64,000 bases of DNA. It comes from Bufo bufo (taxonomy: Eukaryota > Chordata > Amphibia > Anura > Bufonidae). This document shows, piece after piece, positions 1 to 10,812 of this stretch. Below the pieces are notes generated by a model, which saw nothing but the letters and a program-made list of their open reading frames with translations, was not told the DNA's origin and did not search any database. Location: NCBI RefSeq assembly GCF_905171765.1, contig NC_053390.1, forward strand, positions 303,932,622-303,996,621. Reading direction: 5' to 3'. Made by a program: the position numbers and the translations under genes. Each line of letters starts with the position of its first letter. The stretch's first letter is position 1.

Positions 1-429
1 AAATAATTTAGGAGCATTGTTTAAACATAAACACACCACTCACCTGGTCAGGAATGATATGTGACCACAATTCCTTGCTGCTCCTGCACATGTCACCGCT
101 GAAGCTTCCAGCAGTGTTATGCCTGGAGATAGCATGTTACACTGCCGGTCGGTCTGGCAGGGACCAGAGGTACAGGGGGTAAGCCCCGGTTCTGGGAATG
201 GGACAATTTGACTAGGTGAACCAGTTTTTTTTTTTTTTATTAGCCTATTCCCAGCTATATCAAATTTTTTTAGGTCTGGTACAACCCATTTAAGAAACAA
301 GTGGGCACAGATCATGGAGGAATATATGAAGGTAGTTGCTTTATTTTTAACTTTATTGCTTTGCTTTTATTCTTTGAATTTTAGTAACATCTAATGTTGA
401 TCTGCAATTATTAATAATTAGCATTATTC
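1..429. other. Unassigned non-coding stretch
   Basis: No gene, RNA or recognisable mobile-element end was found. The stretch contains a T-rich run near 220-240 and becomes AT-rich toward the duplicated block that begins near 430. Confidence 0.4.
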
Positions 430-1035
430 TAATTTGTGTATATGATTTTATTGTAAAATATGGTATAAAACCAATGATTACATTGATCACACATGCACCA
501 TACCTGGTGATATATTAAAACATTTGCATAATGTAAAAATAATGTAACCTTTTGCTCCCTATCTGTAACCCGACGTATAAAAGTGCCGTGTTACATCGTG
601 ATTTGCCAGTGGCCAGTGCCGCTACAGATCGCTGTGACTGTGCTGTCACAGGGAGAACTCCCGAAGTCAGCAGGAGCGGTCAGGCTGTGAAAGAGCATGC
701 AGCATCCTGCTACAAGGATCTTTCAAAGTGTTAAATGTTAAAGCCGGCAAAGAGCACCACCTGCTGGTTCCAAAATTAACTGTCAGCCTGCTGGCTGTGA
801 ATCAACCCCTTTCAGTCCTGAATGTGGCAGGAATGGGTTAATTCACAAAAAAATAAAAGTAAATATAAATAAATATGATATAAAATGTTCAAAGTTATAG
901 CAATAGTTACTAGTATTAACAATAGTATAAAAGACTACGTACACACCCATGCGAACTCCTTTTTGTTTCTAAAAAAATTTAATAAATAAAAATATATTAT
1001 ATTTATATATATTTATTATTGTTAGCAATAGCTAT

Positions 1036-1250
1036 GAGGCAACAGGTCACATGACAGAAGGTAGTCACATGACAGTCACCAGTCATGTGACAGCCTACAG
1101 ACAACGGGTCACATGACCAGAATCAGTCACATGACAGCCTCTGATTGGCAGCCTCTGATTGGCAGCCTCCAGGCAACGGGTCACATGACCAGAATTAGAC
1201 ACATGAAAGCCACCAGTCATGTGACGGCCTCTGATTGGCCGGATCATTGT
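1036..1250. promoter_or_regulatory. Cluster of GTCACATGAC E-boxes with CCAAT boxes (copy A)
   Basis: About seven exact GTCACATGAC or GTCATGTGAC sites occur in roughly 200 bp, mixed with several ATTGG (inverted CCAAT) boxes. CACATG/CATGTG is the core bound by USF/TFE-type bHLH-zip factors and resembles the mu-E3 site of immunoglobulin heavy-chain enhancers. Regulatory activity is inferred; the cluster may simply be a repeat family. Confidence 0.45.
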
Positions 1251-1494
1251 GTTCTATTTTTAGTTACTATAGAGCTAGTCACATGTTCGTGAGTAGTGTG
1301 ATTATGTGACTCTGTATACCTTAAGTTTACTCATTATATAAATAATGTGTTAAGCATCATTAATAACAAAATGCATCTTTGAGCTCTAAAAACGACCATT
1401 GTAACAACACATTTATTTTTATTTATAGACTAGCTGAAGGATTTCATCTATTTCATTTAATGTTTTTGTGTGTCATTAAAAGATATCAACACTA

Positions 1495-1738
1495 TCCACT
1501 ATAACAGTGACATCTACAGCACCCCGCCTCCAAAACAGTGACCTCCACAGCCCTCCACCCCTTAACACTGCCCCCCCCACAGTGCCCTGTCCCTGAAGAT
1601 TGGACCTCCACAGCGGCCCACCCCTTTAACTTTGACCTTTACAGCAGCCTTCCCCTTTAACAGTGACTTTCACAGCATACCACCCCCTTGACAGTGACCT
1701 CCACAGGGGCCTGCCCCCTTAACAGTGGCCTAACCGAA
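1495..1738. repeat. Imperfect ~31-bp minisatellite (copy A)
   Basis: Roughly seven degenerate units of the form 'aacagtgacctccacag' followed by C-rich sequence. The same array occurs at 13,050-13,285 in the second copy of the block. Confidence 0.7.
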
Positions 1739-2195
1739 TCGGGGGCGTGTCCTTTTGAACAGCTCACTCTAAGACAGTAGCAGTGTGCCGTCTGAGTGTA
1801 AGCTGCAGGGAGAAAGTGACCCTCCCTTCCACCTCTGCAGCTGATAGAAGTTGATTTTCTACCTTCATTTTTTTAATCCCCGTCAGCTTAGGAGTGGGAG
1901 GGTCGTGGCCTAACTGGATCAAGGGCGTGGCTTAGTGGGACCTAGTCGAAGGGTTTTAAGTTCATCTTTTGAGGGTGGACACATTGTCGCAGGGGGCGTG
2001 TCTGGGATCCTTCCTGCAAGAGTGACGCCCTTCTGGGCACCTTACTGGCTCATTTGCATACCAAATAAACTAGATTTTCAGAGGATAAAAACATCTATTG
2101 CTGGAATAAAGGCACATCTTGAAATAAGGTACTAAGTGCTATTAGGCCATGGCTTTACTTCAATAGCGATTATCCTGGTGACAGATTTCCTTTAA

Positions 2196-2620
2196 AGGGA
2201 ACCTGTCACCTCAAAAACGCATATAAAACTGCCAGCATTACCCCATAGTAGCCCCCAGTCTGTTCATAATTATATGTTTGATCCGGTAGTCTGATGCTCA
2301 ATAGCATAAAAAAAGATATTTTAAGCGCCTTCAGCGCTATCTTGTCGGTCAGATTCAAGGCAAGGGGGCAGCGGCTTTCTTGCTTCAAGTCAAGGTAAGC
2401 ACGCCCCCTAACCGCCCCCTCTCTTGTTTGATTTGACAGCCAGAAGTCTCGCGCATGCACGGTGCGCTCCTTGGTAAGGTGCAATCTCGTCTCTGGCTGA
2501 CGCTGTTAGCCGGCTTTCAGCGGCGCACCGCGCATACGTGAGACTTCTGCGATCCCGGCCGCACTTCAGGCAGTCAATCAAACAAGAGAGGGGACGGTTA
2601 GGGGGTGTCCTTACCTTGAC
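2196..2620. mobile_element. T2/Kolobok-like MITE with internal hairpin (copy A)
   Basis: It begins right after a TTAA with AGGGAACCTGTCACC, matching the TTAAAGGRR end known for the amphibian T2 (Kolobok) MITE family. An internal inverted repeat lies around 2,397-2,620. The sequence just left of the same TTAA reads, on the minus strand, TTAAAGGAAATCTGTCACC, which looks like a second T2-type end. The right boundary is uncertain. Related ends occur at 22,428 and 39,193. Confidence 0.55.
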
Positions 2621-3210
2621 TCAGTGGCGTACAGCCAATGGAGGCAGACCATGCAGCTGCTATGGGGCTCGACGGGGGAAGGGGGCCTGGCAGTAGAGTA
2701 AAGGTTTCGCCCCTAATTACACCATCTGGGCTTCCATCTCGAGTCCCTACTACTGGATGGGGCCCGCCTTATGGCTCCCAGCTATCCTTCCTGCCGGTCC
2801 TAATGAGTGTTCTTTCTTCTCTACTCTCTGCTGGGTTGGCCAATGAGCATAAGCAGTGCTAGCAGAGCCTGCTGTTTGTTGGCTGGCCTAGCACCCAGCA
2901 ATAACATTTTAGTTACTTGAATTTATCTGCGAGCATGGGGCAAATAACTGAGGCAGTAGCTGTGCTCTAATGATGACGCACTCTAGCCTAGGCCATCCAG
3001 GCACCAGACAGCTCCTCCACAAGTAAGTGCAGAGCCCGCACTTGATCTTTAGCTAAATGTATCCCCCCGCTCTACATCAGCCCCTCATTTCAAACTGCGG
3101 GCCAGTGAGTGATGACTTCACCGTGACCCGTGACACTACAAGGACTAACAGCCCTGGTCTGCTTGCTGAAGTCTCTACTGCCATCTGACAGTCCTTAAAA
3201 TTCTGCACCA

Positions 3211-3642
3211 TTTCCTATATTTCATGACGTGTGCCCCCTTGAATGCAAAGTCTTTTGTGCTGTCCACACAGCGGTCCTGTCCATAAGATGGCCGCTGATG
3301 TCACCAGGCAAATCACCTCCATATGATGTCTCCTCCATTCAAACGTACAGCACCTGCACTAAACTTTCAACAGTACAAGTGCAGATGGCTGGTGCAGTGT
3401 AGTTGACATATGACCGCAGACATAGCGATCATGTGGGGTATCACGTGACCCGACTGCTGTCGTAAAGTTCCCCACCTCCAGCGTCCTTATCTCCGGGCAA
3501 CAGGACACATGACCGAAGGTAGTCACATGACAGTCACCCGTCATGTGACAGCCTACAGACAACAAGTCACATGACCAGAATCAGTCACGCGACGGCCTCT
3601 GATTGGCCGGATCATTGTGTTCTATTTTTAGTAACTATAGAG
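3211..3642. other. Non-coding spacer with partial E-box cluster
   Basis: No gene is seen. From about 3,490 to 3,612 the GTCACATGAC/CCAAT cluster recurs in shorter form (three exact sites and two variants), ending at the target site of the hAT element. Confidence 0.5.
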
Positions 3643-4736
3643 CTAGTCACTAGGGATGAGCGAACCCGAACTGTATAGTTCGGGTTCGTACCGAATTTTG
3701 GGGTGTCCGTGACACGGACCCAAACCCGAACATTTTCGTAAAAGTCCGGGTTCGGGTTCGGTGTTCGGCGCTTTCTTGGCGCTTTTTGAAAGGCTGCAAA
3801 GCAGCCAATCAACAAGCGTCATACCACTTGCCCCAAGAGGCCATCACAGCCTTGCCTACTATTGGCATGGCTGTGATTGGCCAGTGCAGAATGTGACCCA
3901 GCCTCTATATAAGCTTGGGTCACGTTGCGCTGCACGTCACTCTGCTGATTCAAGCATAGGGAGAAGTTGCAGCTGCGACGTTAGGGCGAGATTAGGCAGA
4001 TTAACCCCCCCAAAAGACTTCATTCTGTGATCGATCTGCAGCTGTGGATCATTGAAGTGCTAATATCGACTTGCTCACTTTTTTGAGGCTGCCCAGAGCG
4101 TTTTTAGATCACTTTTTTTCTGGGGTGATCGGCGGCCATTTTATGACTTGTGGTGCGCCAGCACAAGCTATCACCAAGTGTATTTAACCATCAATAGTGT
4201 GGTTATTTTGTGCTATATCCTACATCAGCTGCAGGCTGAGCCTGTGTCACCCAAGTGCATTTAAACATCAACAGTCTGGTTATTTAAAAAAAAAACAGGC
4301 CTCACATTTCTATTCAACCAAATCTGTACTGTTTTAGCTGGTCAAGTTATTTGTAGTGACCGTAAAAGCAGATTTTTTGTTCTGGGTTGAAAAACTATTC
4401 CCAAATTTGCCATTTTCAAAATAACTAGTTTCTGGTATATGAGGCCTACTTGAAATCTATCCCAAAAAGGATATCTTACATTGAAGGTGCTGATAGTGTC
4501 ATTCAGAAAAACCTAAGACACACGCTACCGTGCAGATAGAAGTCTAATTCTGTGATTAAACCTATACCTGTCACATAGCGCAAAAAAAAAAACAGGCCTG
4601 ACATTTCTATTCAACCAAATCTGTACTGTTTTAGCTGGTCAAGTTATTTGTAGTGACCGTAAAAGCACATTTTTTGTTCTGGGTTGAAAAACTATTCCCA
4701 AATTTGCCATTCTCAAAATTGTGGTGAACGGGAACA

Positions 4737-7700
4737 ATGAGGAAAACATCTAATAAGGGACGCGGACGTGGACATGGTCGTGGTGGTGTTAGTGGACCCT
4801 CTGGTGCTGGGAGGGGACATGGCCGTTCTGCCACAGCCACACGTCCTAGTGAACCAACTACCTCAGGTCCCAGTAGCCAGCAGAATTTACAGCGATATTT
4901 GGTGGGGCCTAATGCCGTTCTAAGGATGGTAAGGCCTGAGCAGGTACAGGCATTAGTCAATTGGGTGGCCGACAGTGGATCCAGCACGTTCACATTATCT
5001 CCCACCCAGTCTTCTGCAGAAAGCGCACAGATGGCGCATGAAAACCAAGCCCATCGGTCTGTCACATCACCCCCATGCATATCAGGGAAACTGTCTGAGC
5101 CTCAAGTTATGCAGCAGTCTCTTATGCTGTTTGAAGACTCTGCTGCCAGGGTTTCCCAAGGGCATCCACCCAGCCCTTCCCCAGGGGTGGAAGAGATAGA
5201 ATGCACTAACGCACAACCACTTATTTTTCCTGATGATGAGGACATGGGAATACCACCTCAGCACGTCTCTGATGATGACGAAACACAGGTGCCAACTGCT
5301 GCGTCTTTCTGCAGTGTGCAGACTGAACAGGAGGTCAGGGATCAAGACTGGGTGGAAGACGATGCAGGGGACGATGAGGTCCTAGACCCCACATGGAATG
5401 AAGGTCGTGCCACTGACTTTCACAGTTTGGAGGAAGAGGCAGTGGTGAGACTGAGCCAACAGCGTAGCAAAAGAGGGAGCAGTGGGCAAAATCAGAACAC
5501 CCGCCGCCAAGAGACTCCGCCTGCTACTGACCGCCGCCATCTGGGACCAAGCACCCCAAAGGCAGCTTCAAGGAGTTCCCTGGCATGGCACTTCTTCAAA
5601 CAATGTGCTGACGACAAGACCCGAGTGGTTTGCACGCTGTGCCATCAGAGCCGGAAGCGAGGCATTAACGTTCTGAACCTTAGCACAACCTGCATGACCA
5701 GGCACCTGCATGCAAAGCATGAACTGCAGTGGAGTAAACACCTTAAAAACAAGGAAGTCACTCAGGCTCCCCCTGCTACCTCTTCTGCTGCTGCCGCCTC
5801 GGCCTCTTCTGCTGCTGCCGCCGCCTCGGCCTCTTCTGCTGCTGCTGCCGCCGCCTCGGCCTCTTCCTCTGCCTCTGGAGGTACGTTGGCACCTGCCGCC
5901 CAGCAAACATGGGATGTACCACCAACACCACCACCTGCGTCACCAAGCATCTCACCCATGTCACACGGCAGCGTTCAGCTCTCCATCTCACAAACATTTG
6001 AGAGAAAGCGTAAATTCCCACCTAGCCACCCTCGATCCCTGGCCCTGAATGCCAGCATTTATAAACTACTGGCCTATGAAATGCTGTCATTCAGGCTGGT
6101 GGACACACACAGCTTCAAACAGCTCATGTCACTTGCTGTCCCACAGTATGTTGTTCCCAGCCACCAGTACTTCTCCAAGAGAGCCGTGCCTTCCCTGCAC
6201 AAACAAGTGTCCGATAAAATCAAGTGTGCACTGCGCAACGCCATCTGTGGCAAGGTCCACCTAACCACAGATACGTGGACCAGTAAGCACGGCCAGGGAC
6301 GCTATATCTCCCTAACTGCACACTGGGTAAATGTAGTGGCGGCTGGGCCCCAGGCGGAGAGCTGTTTGGCGCACGTCCTTCCGCCGCCAAGGATCGCAGG
6401 GCAACATTCTTTGCCTCCTAGCTCCTCCTCCTCCTACTCAGCTTCCTCCTCCTCTTCTTCCACCTGCTCATCCAGTCAGCCACACACCTTCACCACCAAC
6501 TTCAGCACAGCCCGGGGTAAACGTCAGCAGGCCATTCTGAAACTCATATGTTTGGGGGACAGGCCCCACACCGCACAGGAGTTGTGGCGGGGTATAGAAC
6601 AACAGACCGACGAGTGGTTGCTGCCGGTGAGCCTCAAGCCCGGCCTGGTGGTGTGCGATAATGGGCGAAATCTCGTTGCAGCTCTGGGACTAGCCGGTTT
6701 GACGCACATCCCTTGCCTGGCGCATGTGCTGAATTTGGTGGTGCAGAAGTTCATTCGCAACTACCCCGACATGTCAGAGCTGCTGCATAAAGTGCGGGCC
6801 GTCTGTTCGCGCTTCCGGCGTTCACACCCTGCCGCTGCTCGCCTGTCTGCGCTACAGCGTAACTTCGGCCTTCCCGCTCACCGCCTCATATGCGATGTAC
6901 CCACCAGGTGGAACTCCACCTTGCATATGCTGGACAGACTGTGCGAGCAGCAGCAGGCCATAGTGGAGTTTCAGCTGCAGCACGCACGGGTCAGTCGCAC
7001 TGCGGATCAGACACACTTCACCACCAATGACGGGGCCTCCATGCGAGACCTGTGTGCCCTGTTGCGTTGTTTCGAGTACTCCACCAACATGGCCAGTGGC
7101 GATGACGCCGTTATCAGCGTTACAATACCACTTCTATGTCTCCTTGAGAAAACACTTAGGGCGATGATGGAAGAGGAGGTGGCCCAGGAGGAAGAGGAGG
7201 AAGAGGAGGAAGAGGGGTCATTTTTAGCACTTTCAGGCCAGTCTCTTCGAAGTGACTCAGAGGGAGGTTTTTTGCAACACCAGAGGCCAGGTACAAATGT
7301 GGCCAGACAGGGCCCACTACTGGAGGACGAGGAGGTGGAGGAGGATGATGATGAAGCATGTTCACAGCGGGGTGGCACCCAAAGCAGCTCGGGCCCATCA
7401 CTGGTGCGTGGCTGGGGGGAAACTCAGGACGATGACGATACGCCTCCCACAGAGGACAGCTTGTCCTTACCTCTGGGCAGCCTGGCACACATGAGCGACT
7501 ACATGCTGCAGTGCCAGCGCAACGACAGCAGAGTTGCCCACATTTTAACGTGTGCGGACTACTGGGTTGCCACCCTGCTGGATCCCTGGTACAAAGACAA
7601 TGTGCCCACCTTACTTGCTACACTGGAGCGTGATAGGAAGATGCGCGAGTACAAGCGCACGTTGGTAGACGCGCTACTGAGAGCATTCCCAAATGTCACA

Positions 7701-8183
7701 GGGGAACCAGTGGAAGCCCAAGGCGAAGGCAGAGGAGGAGCAAGAGGTGGCCAACGCAGCTGTGTCACGGCCAGCTCCTCTGAGGGCAGGGTTAGCATGG
7801 CAGAGATGTGGAAAAGTTTTGTCAACACGCCACAGCTAACTGCACCACCACATGATACGGAACGTGTTAGCAGGAGGCAACATTTCACTAACATGGTGGA
7901 ACAGTACCTGTGCACACCCCTCCACGTACTGACTGATGGTTCGGCCCCATTCAACTTCTGGGTCTCCAAATTGTCCACGTGGCCAGAGCTAGCCTTTTAT
8001 GCCTTGGAGGTGCTGGCCTGCCCGGCGGCCAGCGTTTTGTCTGAACGTGTATTCAGCACGGCAGGGGGCGTCATTACAGACAAACGCAGCCGCCTGTCTA
8101 CAGCCAATGTGGACAAGCTGACATTCATAAAAATGAACCAGGCATGGATCCCACAGGACCTGTCCATCCCTTGTGCAGATTAG
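4737..8183 (+). CDS. hAT transposase, BED zinc-finger type, intact
   Basis: This cut-and-paste transposase acts on the ends of its own element in the nucleus. The 1,148-residue frame is unbroken. An Arg/Gly-rich N terminus (about 1-35) is followed by an acidic region and a BED finger with C299, C302, H323 and H328. An Ala/Ser run spans about 348-380. RNase H-like core motifs include TTDTWTS (D512) and VVCDNGRN (D641). A Glu-rich insert lies near residue 815, and the hATC dimerisation motif SERVFSTAGG sits about 50 residues from the end. I did not locate the third catalytic acidic residue with confidence. The ATG chosen follows stop-rich leader DNA and matches the start of the relative at 57,565. 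Whether it is active is untested, but the intact frame and clean target duplication suggest a young copy. Confidence 0.93.
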   Translation: MRKTSNKGRGRGHGRGGVSGPSGAGRGHGRSATATRPSEPTTSGPSSQQNLQRYLVGPNAVLRMVRPEQVQALVNWVADSGSSTFTLSPTQSSAESAQMAHENQAHRSVTSPPCISGKLSEPQVMQQSLMLFEDSAARVSQGHPPSPSPGVEEIECTNAQPLIFPDDEDMGIPPQHVSDDDETQVPTAASFCSVQTEQEVRDQDWVEDDAGDDEVLDPTWNEGRATDFHSLEEEAVVRLSQQRSKRGSSGQNQNTRRQETPPATDRRHLGPSTPKAASRSSLAWHFFKQCADDKTRVVCTLCHQSRKRGINVLNLSTTCMTRHLHAKHELQWSKHLKNKEVTQAPPATSSAAAASASSAAAAASASSAAAAAASASSSASGGTLAPAAQQTWDVPPTPPPASPSISPMSHGSVQLSISQTFERKRKFPPSHPRSLALNASIYKLLAYEMLSFRLVDTHSFKQLMSLAVPQYVVPSHQYFSKRAVPSLHKQVSDKIKCALRNAICGKVHLTTDTWTSKHGQGRYISLTAHWVNVVAAGPQAESCLAHVLPPPRIAGQHSLPPSSSSSYSASSSSSSTCSSSQPHTFTTNFSTARGKRQQAILKLICLGDRPHTAQELWRGIEQQTDEWLLPVSLKPGLVVCDNGRNLVAALGLAGLTHIPCLAHVLNLVVQKFIRNYPDMSELLHKVRAVCSRFRRSHPAAARLSALQRNFGLPAHRLICDVPTRWNSTLHMLDRLCEQQQAIVEFQLQHARVSRTADQTHFTTNDGASMRDLCALLRCFEYSTNMASGDDAVISVTIPLLCLLEKTLRAMMEEEVAQEEEEEEEEEGSFLALSGQSLRSDSEGGFLQHQRPGTNVARQGPLLEDEEVEEDDDEACSQRGGTQSSSGPSLVRGWGETQDDDDTPPTEDSLSLPLGSLAHMSDYMLQCQRNDSRVAHILTCADYWVATLLDPWYKDNVPTLLATLERDRKMREYKRTLVDALLRAFPNVTGEPVEAQGEGRGGARGGQRSCVTASSSEGRVSMAEMWKSFVNTPQLTAPPHDTERVSRRQHFTNMVEQYLCTPLHVLTDGSAPFNFWVSKLSTWPELAFYALEVLACPAASVLSERVFSTAGGVITDKRSRLSTANVDKLTFIKMNQAWIPQDLSIPCAD

Positions 8184-8299
8184 ATATTAACTACCTCCCC
8201 TTAACAATATATTATTCTACTCCAGGGCACTTCCTCATTCAATACTATTTTTAATTTCATTTTACCATTATATTGCGGGGCAACCCAAAGTTGAACGAA

Positions 8300-9150
8300 C
8301 CTCTCCTCTGTCTGGGTGCCGGGGCCTAAATGTGTGACAGTGGCCTGTTCCAATGGTGGGTGACGTGAAGCCTGATTCTCTGCTATGACATGAAGACTTA
8401 TTCTGTGCTGACATGAGGCCAGATTCTCTGTTACGCGACCTCTCTCCTCTGCCTGGGTGCCTGGGCCTAAATATGTGACAGTGGCCTGTTCCAGTGGTGG
8501 GTGACGTGAAGCCTGATTCTCTGCTATGACATGAAGACAGATTCTGCGCTGACATAAGGCCAGATTCTCTGTTACGGGACCTTTCTCCTCTGCCTGGGTG
8601 CCTGGGCCTAAATGTGTGACAGTGGCCTGTTCCAGTGGTGGGTGACGTGAAGCCTGATTCTCTGCTATGACATGAAGACAGATTCTGCGCTGACATAAGG
8701 CCAGATTCTCTGTTACGGGACCTCTCTCCTCTGCCTGGGTGCCTGGGCCTAAATGTGTGACAGTGGCCTGTTCCAGTGGTGGGTGACGTGAAGCCTGATT
8801 CTCTGCTATGACATGAAGACAGATTCTGTGCTGACATAAGGCCAGATTCTCTGTTACGGGACCTCTCTCCTCTGCCTGGGTGCCTGGGCCTAAATGTGTG
8901 ACAGTGGCCTGTTCCAGTGGTGGGTGACGTGAAGCCTGATTCTCTGCTATGACATGAAGACAGATTCTGCGCTGACATAAGGCCAGATTCTCTGTTACGG
9001 GACCGCTCTCCTCTGTCTGGGTGCCGGGGCCTAAATATGTGACAGTGGCCTCTTCCAGTGGTGGGTGACATGAAGCCAGATTCTCTGCTATGGCATGAAG
9101 AGACTGATTCTCTGCTGACATGAAGCCAGATTCTTTGCTATGGCATGAAG
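8300..9150. repeat. 141-bp tandem repeat in the hAT-1 3' region
   Basis: The motif gcctgggtgc (or a one-base variant) recurs at 8,310, 8,451, 8,592, 8,733, 8,874 and 9,015, an exact 141-bp step. Because 141 is divisible by three, two long antisense frames stay open with a 47-residue period; they are probably artefacts. A shorter degenerate tail follows to about 9,190. Confidence 0.9.
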
Positions 9151-9504
9151 AGACTGATTCTCTGCTGACGTGAAGCCAGATTCTGTGCTATGGGACCTCT
9201 GTCCAATTGATATTGGGTCATTTTTATTTTTTTAATTTTTATTTTAATTCATTTCCCTATCCACATTTGTTTGCAGGGGATTTACCTACATGTTGCTGCC
9301 TTTTGCAGCCCTCTAGCTCTTTCCTGGGCTGTTTTACAGCCTTTTTAGTGCCGAAAAGTTCGGGTCCCCAATTGACTTCAATAGGGTTCGGGTTCGGGAC
9401 GAAGTTTGGGTCGGGTTCGGATCCCGAACCCGAACATTTACGGGAAGTTCGGCCGAACTTCTCGAACCCGAACATCCAGGTGTTCGCTCAACTCTACTAG
9501 TCAC

Positions 9505-9960
9505 ATGTTCGGGAGTAGCGCGATCATGTGACTCAGTATACCTTGAGTTTACTTATTATATAAATAATGTGTTAAGCATCATTAATAACAAAATACATCT
9601 TTGAGCTCTAAAAACGACCATTGTAACAACACATTTATTTTTGTTTATATATTAATATGCCTTTCAGGTGTTGATTCTGTATGCTAACGATACAGCACCT
9701 GTGGGTGGTCCCATAAGGCTGAAACCACCCACAGATGAGTTTTTTTGGCGGTTTCTTACTGTTTATAAACCCCCATCTGTACTACATGTATTATCATTTA
9801 TGCTAACCTGATAAAGGGGACCAAAGCCTCCCCGAAATGCATTGTTTTTATTTTATGCGCATTTTAATGAAATAAAGAAGACCTTTCTAAATTCAAGACT
9901 GTCTATATCGGGTTTTTAAGTGCCAGATCAGGAACTTTGTCTTTCTCCATACTGATATTA
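9505..9960 (+). repeat. Duplicated flank followed by a hammerhead-bearing repeat unit
   Basis: 9,505-9,640 matches copy A (about 1,275-1,420). From about 9,650 a different repeat begins; it contains gatacagcacctgtggg, a hammerhead-like core at 9,808-9,844, an AATAAA-type signal near 9,870 and a conserved tail to about 9,960. The same unit is at 40,655-40,962. It may be a short non-autonomous retroposon. Confidence 0.55.
9805..9846 (+). ncRNA. Hammerhead-ribozyme-like motif
   Basis: CTGATAA (9,808-9,814), one extra A, then a GGGG/CCCC stem (9,816-9,819 with 9,830-9,833), GAAA (9,834-9,837), a palindromic TGCA and TT. This follows the order CUGANGA, stem II, GAAA, stem III, UH of a type I hammerhead. 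Stem I is only AAC/GTT. The extra A and weak stem I argue that it is degenerate. Confidence 0.4.
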
Positions 9961-10701
9961 GGCAGGGTTAATTAATAATATATTCCAATGCTGGCCTGTA
10001 GGTGGCAGCACTGTGTTGAAATATACTGAATCCTGTATTCTGTAATGGATAAATGTTTAATACAGAATACAAGTGGTAATCTAATGATTGCATGTTCTAC
10101 TCACCTAGGGTGGCTTAAAAAAGTTTAAAAAAAATAAGTAAACATTTTTTTAAAAATATAAATATTTGCTATAACAATTCCTTCAAATAATAAAAAATAA
10201 AAATAAACATCATGGGCATTGCCACATCAGAAAGCGCCTGTGCTATTACAATATACATGTTGTTATCCCAGAAGGCAAATGGCCTAGTGGAAACAAAAAA
10301 GCAATATGGGGTTCAGCATTTTTTCATTACTTCTCCTGCCGCAAAAAAAGGTTGAAAAGGTGATCACAAAGTCATGCACACTCCAAAATGATATCAATAA
10401 AAACTTCTTATCATCCCACAAAAAGTTTGCGCTCATATAGCTCTATAGAAAAAGTTATGGGGGTTAGTATATTTTGATTACATATTTTTCCCCTCAAGTT
10501 TTTTTTATTTTTTTCAGTATTAAAATACAAAAAAATATATATATAAATGTACTAAACCAGAGAATAAAGGGCACAGGTCGGTGTTACCACATAGAGAGTG
10601 CTATAAAAACAAAACCAATAATATCTCTTTAGGTTCCTCTGAGTAATCACTCAGAATTCACTTATAACAAGTGGATGGTCTTATTTGCCAAAATCATAAA
10701 T
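9961..10701. other. AT-rich upstream flank of the IGHV segment
   Basis: No gene is seen. About 9,965-10,318 matches 44,916-45,250 closely, marking this as part of a duplicated IGHV-flanking block. The remainder is AT-rich with poly-A and poly-T runs. Confidence 0.6.
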
Positions 10702-10709
10702 ATGTAAAT
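10702..10709 (+). promoter_or_regulatory. Candidate octamer of the IGHV promoter
   Basis: ATGTAAAT matches seven of eight bases of the immunoglobulin octamer ATGCAAAT and lies 104 bp upstream of the leader ATG, the usual place in VH promoters. ATTTGCCA at 10,683-10,690 is a second seven-of-eight match in inverted orientation. Confidence 0.6.
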
Positions 10710-10812
10710 TAGCCTCATTGACTTTGAATTTAAGTAAAGAGTAGGAAGTCCACTGAGCAGACTCAGCACACACATATCCTGAGAAGAGGTCCTCTGTAAC
10801 ACCTCACCAGAC

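Larger units (their letters stand above)
430..3210. repeat. Segmental duplication, copy A
   Basis: This block recurs in the same orientation as 12,140-13,400, then 19,905-20,210, then 22,424-23,470. The second copy is interrupted by an L1, an hAT fragment and a foldback element, so copy A serves as the empty-site reference for those insertions. Shared landmarks, in order, are the E-box cluster, the ~31-bp minisatellite, the 'ggcgtggctta' stretch and a T2-like MITE. Part of it (about 1,255-1,420) is repeated again at 9,497-9,640. It is non-coding; a 60-codon open frame at 552-734 is preserved only because the whole block is. Confidence 0.85.
3651..9496 (+). mobile_element. Complete hAT DNA transposon (hAT-1)
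   Basis: The 5,846-bp element is flanked by a perfect 8-bp duplication, ctagtcac, at 3,643-3,650 and 9,497-9,504. Its ends are short imperfect inverted repeats, tagggatgagcgaac on the left and the complement of tagagttgagcgaac on the right. Subterminal DNA is dense in ttcgggttcg-type motifs. The 8-bp duplication, terminal repeats and BED/hATC transposase define the hAT superfamily. The pre-insertion sequence is visible in copy A around 1,258-1,275. Decayed relatives lie at 19,480-19,905, 47,312-59,356 and 59,357-63,757. Confidence 0.95.

Noticed and set aside
552..734. 60-codon frame repeated at 12,267-12,449 with one difference
   Set aside because: The entire surrounding non-coding block is duplicated; no motif, codon bias or splice context supports a protein.
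5568..7978. Several antisense frames over the hAT transposase
   Set aside because: They are Ser-, Arg- or Pro-rich shadows of the Glu/Ala/Ser-rich sense sequence.
8201..9121. 306-codon minus-strand frame with 47-residue repeats
   Set aside because: Explained by the 141-bp tandem repeat, whose length is a multiple of three; a second frame is open as well.
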